Part shown: piece by piece, positions 1 through 6,025 of the stretch | Layout of the letters: each line of letters begins with the position of its first letter | How positions within the stretch are numbered: the first letter of the stretch is position 1 | NCBI GenBank assembly: GCA_016839405.1 | Contig: JAEOUJ010000115.1 | Location: 1 to 13,347 of the forward strand | Source of the DNA: Candidatus Gerdarchaeota archaeon | Lineage (GTDB): Archaea > Asgardarchaeota > Heimdallarchaeia > JABLTI01 | Direction of reading: 5' to 3' | Length of the DNA: 13,347 nucleotides | Translations under genes and position numbers: made by a program | Notes under the pieces: model-generated | What the model saw: only the letters and a program-made list of their open reading frames with translations | Told to the model about the DNA's origin: nothing | The model's database searches: none

Positions 1-329
1 CAAATATGACTTTATGGTTAGATGAGTCACAACATATAGATCGAAAATGTGGTGGAGAAACTATTGCTTATAAAGAAGCTTTAGAAAAAAGAATTGATCT
101 AGAAACTTTACTTGATAGATTTCACAAAGTGCGAGATAAACAAATAGAAGTACTTAACAAAATTCCTGAAGATCAATGGACAGAGAAAAAATCAAATACT
201 AATTGGGGTAGTGTAACTCTTGAATTTATTGTCACCAAATCCATTCAACATACTTTAGAACATGGAAACAAAATTTTACGAAATGCACTCTTTTGGGATA
301 GTTATTTAAGCCGATTAGAAAGAAGTTAA
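1..329 (+). CDS. DinB-like four-helix protein, 5' end missing
   Basis: The frame is open from the window edge to a TAA at 327-329. An ATG lies at position 6, but no stop or ribosome binding site is visible before it, so the true start is probably upstream. The visible 107 residues are mostly helical and charged. The stretch with IPEDQW, then a WG and a helix carrying HTLEHGNKIL, resembles the last part of DinB/YfiT-type proteins, where a C-terminal His-x3-His-like helix supplies a metal ligand. Family members are usually about 150-170 residues, so roughly a third would be missing. These proteins are metal-dependent four-helix bundles, often thiol transferases or of unknown role, and I cannot assign a substrate. 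A T-rich run follows the stop. The family call is tentative because only the C-terminal part is present. Confidence 0.5.
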   Translation, partial: NMTLWLDESQHIDRKCGGETIAYKEALEKRIDLETLLDRFHKVRDKQIEVLNKIPEDQWTEKKSNTNWGSVTLEFIVTKSIQHTLEHGNKILRNALFWDSYLSRLERS

Positions 330-340
330 TTTCACCTGAT

Positions 341-358
341 TTTTTCTTTTTTTTCTTT
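341..358 (+). terminator. T-rich tract after the DinB-like gene
   Basis: Shortly after the stop codon comes a nearly pure T stretch broken by single C residues, with no strong hairpin in front. U-tracts alone can end transcription in archaea, so this is a plausible terminator for the first gene. It is inferred from composition and position only. Confidence 0.4.
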
Positions 359-366
359 TAAAAATT

Positions 367-394
367 GTAGGTAAGAATAGTATCACTTACCCAC
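367..394. promoter_or_regulatory. Inverted repeat upstream of the ammonia-lyase
   Basis: GTAGGTAAG at 367-375 and CTTACCCAC at 386-394 are complementary at eight of nine positions (A369 opposite C392 is the mismatch) around a 10-nt centre. It lies about 40 nt upstream of the likely TATA box of the lyase gene and could be an operator, or a hairpin at the end of the previous transcript. Function unknown. Confidence 0.3.
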
Positions 395-402
395 ACATTT
401 CC

Positions 403-417
403 CTATTTTCGAAATAG
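403..417. promoter_or_regulatory. Short palindrome before the lyase promoter
   Basis: CTATTTTCGAAATAG is a dyad with six paired positions around a 3-nt centre at 409-411. It ends about 14 nt before the AT-rich element taken as the TATA box, a usual place for archaeal regulators to bind. Such palindromes also arise by chance in AT-rich DNA. Confidence 0.25.
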
Positions 418-430
418 TTTCGATAAAGGT

Positions 431-437
431 TTTAAAT
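431..437 (+). promoter_or_regulatory. Candidate TATA box for the lyase gene
   Basis: TTTAAAT lies about 49 nt before the start codon. With the usual archaeal spacing, transcription would start near 458-462, giving a leader of about 20-25 nt that still contains the ribosome binding site at 470-474. The context is AT-rich, so this is a best guess. Confidence 0.35.
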
Positions 438-469
438 TAAAATAATATTGAAAATAAGATACTCTAAAG

Positions 470-474
470 AAGGA
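470..474 (+). promoter_or_regulatory. Ribosome binding site of the lyase gene
   Basis: AAGGA ends 8 nt before the ATG at 483, normal Shine-Dalgarno spacing, and supports that start. Confidence 0.6.
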
Positions 475-482
475 TTAAATCT

Positions 483-2006
483 ATGACCTATATTATTACT
501 GGTAAAGGATTAACTATAGAAGATGTTGTAAATGTAGCACGACATAACGAAAAAGTTGAATTGCATCCTGATGCAATAAAAAAGATGCAAGCATGCAGAG
601 ATATGCTTGAAGAGAAAATAAAAGCAAGAGAAGTAATGTATGGAATAACTACAGGGATTGGTGAGTTTTCGGAAACATTCCTCAATGAAGAGGAGACTTT
701 GTTATTCCAAAAATATTTAATTTATAATCATGCCGCAGGCATTGGCAAAGCAGCCCCTATTGAACATGTTCGAGCTGCTATGCTAGGTCGTATTAATGTT
801 CTTGCACAAGGTTATTCTGGTAACAGAGTGATTATTGCTGAAACATTAGTTGAGATGTTGAATAAAGGTGTTACTCCAGAAGTTATGGAAAAAGGTTCTG
901 TTGGTGCTTCTGGGGACTTGTGCTCTATGTCTCAAATTGCTCTACTACTTATGGGTGAAGGGCGAGCCTATTATAAAGGTAAATTAATTCCTGGTAAAGA
1001 AGCTATGGATAAAGCAGGCATTAAAATCCCAGGCTTAGAACCTAGGGATGGTTTAGCAGCTATTAATGGTTCCAATTTCCTTACAGCTATGAGTGCTCTT
1101 TGGCTTTATGATGCTTTAAAATTCTTGAAGCAAGCTGAAATTGCTTGTGCAATGACGATTGAAGCTTTAATGGGTAATATGAAACCTTACACACCCAAGT
1201 TGCATGAAATTCGTGGCTTTCCTGGAGCTATTCGATGTGCAAAATCTCTAACTAAATTATTCAAAGGTGGAGATTTGTATGAAGGCAAATTGAAAGTAAA
1301 AGTTCAAGATGCTTACTCAATGCGCTCTGCACCTCAAGTTATTGGTGCTGCTCATGATACACTTGCTTGGGCTCGATCTCAAGTAGAAATTGAGCTTAAT
1401 GGTGTTGGTGATAATCCTGTTTTCTTCACCGAAGAAAAATTACAGTTAACTGGTGCTAATTTCCAAGGAACTCCAGTCTGTTTACCAATGGATATAGCTG
1501 GTGCTGCTATTACTATGGTTTGTGTCATGTCTGAAAGACGAATGAATAGGTTAAATCATCCTGCATTAAGTGTTGGATTACCTCCTTTCTTAACAAAAGG
1601 TGCTGGAATGATGTCAGGTTTAATGCTAAGTCAATATACAGCTGATATGCAAATTGTAGAGATGCGAATTCTATCCATGCCCGCAAGTATTCAATCAATC
1701 CCTGCAGCAGCAGATCAAGAGGATTTTGTTTCAATGGGTATGAATACAGCTTTAAAGAACAACCAAATACTTGATAATGCTTATGGTGTTTTGGGTATTG
1801 AGTTCATGGCTGCAGCTCAAGCTTTGGATTTTAGGGATTTCAAATTTGGTAAAGGAGTTACCAAAGCCAAAGAAGTCATTCGAAAACATGTCAAGTTTCT
1901 AGATGAAGATAGACCATTATTTGATGACCATAATACTATGAAAGAACTTGTTAAATCTTGTGAAATCCTTGAAGAAGTTGAAAAAGAAGTTGGCAGCTTA
2001 GATTGA
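483..2006 (+). CDS. hutH: Aromatic amino acid ammonia-lyase, probably histidine ammonia-lyase
   Basis: A full-length, 507-residue member of the HAL/PAL/TAL family, which removes ammonia from an aromatic amino acid using an MIO cofactor formed from an Ala-Ser-Gly tripeptide. ASG is at 142-144 inside GSVGASGDL, the same numbering as in bacterial histidase. Other active-site positions are visible: Tyr53 in YGITTG, His83 in NHAAG, Asn195 in NGSN, Gln275/Tyr278/Arg281 in QDAYSMR, Phe327 and Glu413 in DQEDFVSMG. His83 and the QED glutamate are the features that separate histidases from PAL and TAL, so the likely reaction is L-histidine to urocanate plus ammonia in the cytosol. The residue before His83 is Asn rather than the common Ser, and ASGD is followed by LCSMSQ rather than LAPLAH. 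No hutU, hutI or formimino-hydrolase gene is nearby, so the rest of the pathway is not shown. An aminomutase or another aromatic lyase cannot be excluded. HisRS follows downstream. Confidence 0.85.
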   Translation: MTYIITGKGLTIEDVVNVARHNEKVELHPDAIKKMQACRDMLEEKIKAREVMYGITTGIGEFSETFLNEEETLLFQKYLIYNHAAGIGKAAPIEHVRAAMLGRINVLAQGYSGNRVIIAETLVEMLNKGVTPEVMEKGSVGASGDLCSMSQIALLLMGEGRAYYKGKLIPGKEAMDKAGIKIPGLEPRDGLAAINGSNFLTAMSALWLYDALKFLKQAEIACAMTIEALMGNMKPYTPKLHEIRGFPGAIRCAKSLTKLFKGGDLYEGKLKVKVQDAYSMRSAPQVIGAAHDTLAWARSQVEIELNGVGDNPVFFTEEKLQLTGANFQGTPVCLPMDIAGAAITMVCVMSERRMNRLNHPALSVGLPPFLTKGAGMMSGLMLSQYTADMQIVEMRILSMPASIQSIPAAADQEDFVSMGMNTALKNNQILDNAYGVLGIEFMAAAQALDFRDFKFGKGVTKAKEVIRKHVKFLDEDRPLFDDHNTMKELVKSCEILEEVEKEVGSLD

Positions 2007-2020
2007 AAGGATGATTATTA

Positions 2021-2055
2021 AATGGGTTATTTACCCATTCCTTTTCTTTTCTTTA
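2021..2055 (+). terminator. Hairpin plus T-rich terminator after the lyase gene
   Basis: AATGGGT at 2021-2027 and ACCCATT at 2033-2039 form a perfect 7-bp stem with a 5-nt loop, followed at once by a pyrimidine run rich in T (2040-2055). It begins 15 nt after the stop codon. This suggests the lyase and HisRS genes are not one simple transcript. Confidence 0.65.
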
Positions 2056-2250
2056 AATTACTCCCATATAGAGAGAAATAGTTAAATAATATCTGTTTTT
2101 GTTTTTTAATTGTGAATTATCATGTGGGATCGCGTTCACTAATAACACTACAAATAGAAGATTACTTAATATAAGATTTAATCCCACTTCTAAACCAAAA
2201 CTTTTGTCTATAATAAAAAACCTAAGACAACTGTATAAATCAATTTTGAG
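2056..2250. other. Gap before hisS with a long-range inverted repeat
   Basis: No convincing gene is seen in this stretch; a minus-strand frame at 2053-2259 overlaps the hisS start and has no recognisable content. GTGGGAT at 2124-2130 is exactly complementary to ATCCCAC at 2181-2187, enclosing 50 nt. The first arm sits in a relatively GC-rich patch (2121-2138) in otherwise AT-rich DNA. It could be the base of a structured RNA or chance pairing. No tRNA fold is evident. Confidence 0.3.
2209..2216 (+). promoter_or_regulatory. Candidate TATA box for hisS
   Basis: TATAATAA lies about 50 nt before the preferred start, which would place transcription initiation near 2236-2240 and leave a leader just long enough for the ribosome binding site at 2248-2253. 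A second TATAAAT at 2234-2240 is too close for a leader with that site. Confidence 0.35.
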
Positions 2251-2253
2251 GTG
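2248..2253 (+). promoter_or_regulatory. Ribosome binding site deciding the hisS start
   Basis: GAGGTG overlaps the in-frame GTG at 2251 and ends 6 nt before an in-frame TTG at 2260. A ribosome binding site cannot serve a codon inside itself, and nothing similar lies upstream of the GTG, so the TTG is the better start. Confidence 0.6.
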
Positions 2254-2259
2254 TTTCAA

Positions 2260-3765
2260 TTGACAAATGAGGAAGCAAAGAAAGTAAAAATTGGTAGATC
2301 TGCAGGATTCAGAGATTTCTATCCAGAAGATTTTGCTAAATTAGATTTTGTGTTACAAACTATGCGTAGAATCTCCAAGGAATTTGGTTATGAAGAATAT
2401 ACAACTCCTTATGTTGAATTACAAAAATTATACGAATTAAAATCAGGTGAGGAAATCGTTGGTGATACCTTTAAAATTGAAAGTAGAAGTGGGCAAAAAT
2501 TAGTGTTAATTCCCGAATTAACACCTACACTATCTAGAATGTTAGCAGAAAGACAACAATATTACACTAAACCAATAAGATGGTTTGTTTTACCAAGATG
2601 TTATCGAGATGAAACACTTCAACGCGGTAGAGTAAAAGAATTTTGGCAATATAATATTGATATTTTAGGAATGGATGAAATTTATGCCGATGCAGAAATA
2701 ATTGCCATTCTTGTTAAGATTATCCGAGAATTAGGCCTTTCAAAAGAACAATTCATCGTAAGAATCAATGATAGAGCATTTATGCAACAATTTATGGATG
2801 CTATAGGAGTGAAAGATTTCTTATCAGTTATCCGTATTTTTGATCGAAAAGATAAATTACTACAAGAGCGAGTGCAAAAAGAATTAGAAGAAAAGGAAGG
2901 CCTAGATGAGAAAGAAGCAAATGATGTAGCGTTAAAAATAAGACAACATGGAGTAGGTACTCAAAGTACTTTTTTTAGGATTGTTCCTAAAACAATCACA
3001 ACAGAATTCATTTTTAAAAATTACAATTTACTTCGTGAAGAATCATTTAAGGATGCATTGAAGCTTTATAGCTTAAATGAAAATCAAATTGATATATTAT
3101 ATCAGCTTTCGGAACTTAAAGAAGCACCAAGAGATTTCCTTAAAAAAGTAAAGAAAATCGCTTCAATTGATAACATCAAAGATATGCTAAAGGACATGGA
3201 AGAATTAGCTCAATTACTAGAAAATTTTGGCATAACAGACTATGTATTATATGATGGTAGTTTAGCTAGAGGATTGGATTATTACACAGGAATTATATTT
3301 GAAGCATGGAGTAGAAAAGGTGTTCTTCCTAGAGCTATTGCAGGTGGAGGACGTTATGGTGATTTGGTTGCTGAATTAGGGGGTCAACCATTAACAGGAA
3401 CAGGTTTAGGTTTCGGTGAAACAGTCATTATGGAGCTAATGGATGAATATCAGGTGAAATATCCAAAGAAAACTTCATGTGATGTCTATATTGCACCAAT
3501 AAATTTGGATGATCTTTCAATTGTTATTAACCTAGCAAATAAATTGCAAGCTAATGGATTAAGAACAATCCTAAATGCATTCGATTGGAGGATTAAACGT
3601 CATTTTGAAAATGCTGAAAAAACCGGTGTAGATTGGATACTAATAGTTGGTAAAAAAGATCTAGTTAATGATTCTGTGACATTAAGAAATATTGTTAGCG
3701 GAGAGCAAGAAACAATTCCTCTTAAGAAAATTGTAAATACGCTTGTAAGGAAATTAAAGAAATAG
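2260..3765 (+). CDS. hisS: Histidyl-tRNA synthetase
   Basis: Charges tRNA-His with histidine in the cytosol (class II synthetase). The start is taken as TTG at 2260 because of the binding site at 2248-2253, giving 501 residues; GTG at 2251 would add three. Numbered from the TTG, motif 2 is near 114-133, with YRDE (Arg116) followed by the archaeal-looking KEFWQYNIDILG. The histidine-specific HisA block ARGLDYYTG is at about 336-344. GGGRYGDL at 362-369 is the usual loop before motif 3, and the C-terminal anticodon-binding domain occupies about 405-501 (DVYIAPIN onward). The length fits archaeal HisRS, somewhat longer than bacterial. One oddity is that motif 3 reads GLGFGETV where class II enzymes usually have a Glu-Arg pair, so the ATP-binding arginine is not in place; some archaeal HisRS branches also depart here. 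The HisA motif argues for a real synthetase rather than HisZ. Confidence 0.93.
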   Translation: MTNEEAKKVKIGRSAGFRDFYPEDFAKLDFVLQTMRRISKEFGYEEYTTPYVELQKLYELKSGEEIVGDTFKIESRSGQKLVLIPELTPTLSRMLAERQQYYTKPIRWFVLPRCYRDETLQRGRVKEFWQYNIDILGMDEIYADAEIIAILVKIIRELGLSKEQFIVRINDRAFMQQFMDAIGVKDFLSVIRIFDRKDKLLQERVQKELEEKEGLDEKEANDVALKIRQHGVGTQSTFFRIVPKTITTEFIFKNYNLLREESFKDALKLYSLNENQIDILYQLSELKEAPRDFLKKVKKIASIDNIKDMLKDMEELAQLLENFGITDYVLYDGSLARGLDYYTGIIFEAWSRKGVLPRAIAGGGRYGDLVAELGGQPLTGTGLGFGETVIMELMDEYQVKYPKKTSCDVYIAPINLDDLSIVINLANKLQANGLRTILNAFDWRIKRHFENAEKTGVDWILIVGKKDLVNDSVTLRNIVSGEQETIPLKKIVNTLVRKLKK

Positions 3766-3846
3766 CTAATTTATGGGAAATCTCAATACTATTTCTTTAA
3801 TAACTGATTATTAGAGGCATTTAAGAATAAATATTACCACAGTTAA

Positions 3847-3876
3847 TAAGAGAATAAGGGTAATTGTAATCTCTTA
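3847..3876 (+). promoter_or_regulatory. Possible hairpin just before the zinc-protein gene
   Basis: TAAGAGA at 3847-3853 and TCTCTTA at 3870-3876 are perfectly complementary around a 16-nt loop, ending 10 nt before the ATG. No Shine-Dalgarno site is visible for this gene, so the stem could influence initiation. It could also be a hairpin ending the hisS transcript, with the A-rich run after it serving neither role well. Confidence 0.25.
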
Positions 3877-3886
3877 AAAAATCTAA

Positions 3887-4246
3887 ATGGTTGATACAAG
3901 AGTGGTTAATCTCAGAACAGAAAAAATCAGATGTATTTTATGTAATAAACATTTAGCTGTTTTGGCTCAATCGACAAAGGAATTACATATTTGTGCAGAA
4001 TGTCAGGCATATTTTTGTCCTGATTGTTTAAAAGCAATTAGAAATTATGATCTTTGTCCAGCTGCAAGTTTGTTAGGGGTTAATGATCATAAATTAAGAA
4101 TTTTGAAAATGTTGCCACCAAAGATTATGCAAAACACAAAGCAAGTTGCACAAATAGAGGAACCACCTAAAACAGTTAAGATAATTACCAAAAAAAATGT
4201 GAAAATCTTGGATAAAAGCACAAAGATTAAAGAAAAAAGCAAATAG
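3887..4246 (+). CDS. Small Cys-rich zinc-binding protein with Lys-rich tail
   Basis: A 119-residue protein in two parts. Residues 16-57 hold seven cysteines in three CxxC pairs plus one: C16/C19, C36/C39, C44/C47 and C57, with His22, His34 and His68 as possible further ligands. The order of pairs resembles a cross-brace (RING or treble-clef-like) binuclear zinc domain, with FCPDCLK as the most typical segment. The fourth ligand of the second site is unclear. Residues 80-119 are Lys-rich, probably disordered, and contain the repeated motifs TVKII (96-100) and NVKIL (104-108). There is no signal peptide or membrane segment, so it should be cytosolic. No clear Shine-Dalgarno site precedes the ATG. 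The stop lies 12 nt before the transglutaminase-like gene, so the two are probably one transcript. Protein or nucleic-acid binding, or a ubiquitin-ligase-like role, is conceivable but not shown. Confidence 0.75.
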   Translation: MVDTRVVNLRTEKIRCILCNKHLAVLAQSTKELHICAECQAYFCPDCLKAIRNYDLCPAASLLGVNDHKLRILKMLPPKIMQNTKQVAQIEEPPKTVKIITKKNVKILDKSTKIKEKSK

Positions 4247-4248
4247 GA
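4245..4248 (+). promoter_or_regulatory. Ribosome binding site overlapping the upstream stop
   Basis: AGGA overlaps the TAG of the zinc-protein gene and ends 10 nt before the GTG at 4259. An in-frame TGA at 4250-4252 means the GTG is the first possible start, consistent with translation coupled to the gene before it. Confidence 0.45.
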
Positions 4249-4258
4249 ATGATTAACT

Positions 4259-5965
4259 GTGATTGTAAAACCATTTATTGCAACAGATATTGGAGAGTTT
4301 CCTTTAAAAAATAATAAAACGATAAAAAATGGTGATAAGCTAAGACTAGTTATTTCAATGGAATCTTCAGATCCTGCAAAACTAAATTTAACTGTAGTTG
4401 AGATAAGAAATCCATTAGAAAAAAGAGTTGTTACAGGAAAAATACCTGAAATTGATTACTCAAAAATTGCTTTTTTAGATGTAATTATACCAGAAACATG
4501 GATTGGTGGTAGATATACAGTAAGAGTTCTTGATGTTACTAAAAGAGCTTTATGCATTAGTTCTTTCATGGTTGAACCTATAACGCAATTACAAAAGATA
4601 ATAACTAAACAATTCTTAACTCCTAACTGGCAAATTCATTATAGATTATGGGCAAGAAATCCTACAGATAAATCAATCGGTAATTTTTCAGCTTTCGTAG
4701 CATTGCCATTAACCATAACGCCACAACAAATAGTTAAAGGTATTTCAATAAAACCCAGCAATTTAAAAATTTCAACTGATGTAGATGGTAATCAATGGGT
4801 GCATTTTAATGTTGAAAGAATACCTCCAACAAAGTCTGTTGAAATGACTTACTCTGCTGTTGTTGAATCACGACCATTGATTATTTCTAAAGAAAATGGT
4901 TTTTCATACAAAATTAATCCATATTCAAAACAATTTTTGAAAAAATTCCTAGTAGCTGAGCCACATATCGAAAGTGATCATCCAGAAATTAAGAAGCTAG
5001 CCTTATCTATAGCTAGTGAAAATCCATTAGGTTTTGCTAAAAAAGCGGTACAACTAATAAATCGAACATTAAAATATAAAATACAACCAGATGAATTTGG
5101 AGCGAAATATGCTATTGAGAAAGGAGAGGGAGATTGCACAGAATTTTCAGCACTTTTTGTAGCTTTATGTAGAGCTAATGGTATACCTGCTAGAACTAAT
5201 GCAGGATTTGCTTTCGTACAACAATGGGAAAGACATGCGACAGCTGAATTTCTTGTTGGTGGCCGATGGCTACCTATAGATATTACCGGACAAAATGGAG
5301 ATGATATCTTCATAGGTCATTTACCAACAAACATCATTTTATCCCGAGGAAATTGGATGGGAGGAACTATAACAAAAGAAGTATCTTATCGTTATCAAAT
5401 TTTAGAACAAACTCAAAAATTAGATGTGGATATTGATTGGAAAATATCAGCAGCTAGTAGCACTCAAATTAAAAGTAATGCTCCAATAACTATCAAAGAA
5501 AAAACAATAAAAATTCTTGAACCAACTTTAACAGTTTCAAATAAAGTGAAAATAATTGATGAAAAGAAAACACAAGAATCAGTAATTAAATTAAAAAAAC
5601 AAATGGAGGATAAAAAGTTAACATCAATTTTAGAAATGCCAAAAGGGAATAATTCAGTAAAACCAATATCAATACAAGGTAATTTTCCAGATGTTTTAAA
5701 AGATGGCTTGTTGGAAAATCATTCTATTTATCTCATCAATAATACTGATTCAACTCAAAGAGGGTGTTTTGAAATCCGATTAATAGAAGACGGGATCATA
5801 AAATTACTAACACTACAAGGTGTTAAAATCCCACCAAAAGGCACTTTACAATTGAAACCAAAATTGCAATTATATAAAGAAGGAATCAATAATTTATCAC
5901 TTGTTTATCTCAATAGAATAGGAAGAAGCATAACTAGTGAGGTAAAACAATTGAGTGTTTATTAA
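4259..5965 (+). CDS. Cytosolic transglutaminase-like (cysteine protease fold) protein
   Basis: A 568-residue multidomain protein. Residues about 1-108 and 109-215 look like two beta-sandwich domains, from alternating hydrophobic strands and loops. The core at roughly 235-385 is a transglutaminase-like domain with the full catalytic triad: Cys293 in GDCTEFS, His326 in RHATAEF and Asp341 in PIDITG. A Lys-rich linker follows (about 400-450) with TIKIL (416-420) and KVKII (429-433), then a C-terminal beta-sandwich (about 469-568). Archaeal and bacterial members of this fold are mostly cysteine proteases, peptidases or amide hydrolases rather than true cross-linkers. Many are secreted, whereas this one shows no signal peptide or membrane helix, so a cytosolic substrate is inferred. 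It begins 12 nt after the zinc-protein gene and is probably its operon partner. The linker motifs match those in that protein's tail. Substrate unknown. Confidence 0.85.
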   Translation: MIVKPFIATDIGEFPLKNNKTIKNGDKLRLVISMESSDPAKLNLTVVEIRNPLEKRVVTGKIPEIDYSKIAFLDVIIPETWIGGRYTVRVLDVTKRALCISSFMVEPITQLQKIITKQFLTPNWQIHYRLWARNPTDKSIGNFSAFVALPLTITPQQIVKGISIKPSNLKISTDVDGNQWVHFNVERIPPTKSVEMTYSAVVESRPLIISKENGFSYKINPYSKQFLKKFLVAEPHIESDHPEIKKLALSIASENPLGFAKKAVQLINRTLKYKIQPDEFGAKYAIEKGEGDCTEFSALFVALCRANGIPARTNAGFAFVQQWERHATAEFLVGGRWLPIDITGQNGDDIFIGHLPTNIILSRGNWMGGTITKEVSYRYQILEQTQKLDVDIDWKISAASSTQIKSNAPITIKEKTIKILEPTLTVSNKVKIIDEKKTQESVIKLKKQMEDKKLTSILEMPKGNNSVKPISIQGNFPDVLKDGLLENHSIYLINNTDSTQRGCFEIRLIEDGIIKLLTLQGVKIPPKGTLQLKPKLQLYKEGINNLSLVYLNRIGRSITSEVKQLSVY

Positions 5966-5995
5966 AAATTCAACTATATTGTTTAATGGTAAATT

Positions 5996-6002
5996 TTTAT
6001 AA
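5996..6002 (+). promoter_or_regulatory. TATA box suggesting a leaderless transcript
   Basis: TTTATAA is centred about 27 nt before the ATG at 6026, the archaeal spacing that would put the transcription start at or next to the start codon. No Shine-Dalgarno site is present in between, consistent with a leaderless mRNA. Confidence 0.5.
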
Positions 6003-6025
6003 CTCTGTAATGCCAATCTGATTTT

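Noticed and set aside
483..2006. Phenylalanine or tyrosine ammonia-lyase assignment
   Set aside because: His83 and the QED glutamate match histidases; PAL and TAL usually have other residues at these positions. Not fully excluded.
2053..2259. Minus-strand 68-codon frame in the gap before hisS
   Set aside because: It covers a promoter and terminator region, overlaps the hisS start and has no recognisable domain or ribosome binding site.
2260..3765. HisZ (ATP-phosphoribosyltransferase regulatory subunit) instead of HisRS
   Set aside because: The ARGLDYYTG block and a C-terminal anticodon-binding domain are present; HisZ lacks the latter.
4978..5313. Minus-strand 111-codon frame
   Set aside because: It lies opposite the catalytic core of the transglutaminase-like protein, whose Cys, His and Asp motifs make that strand certain.
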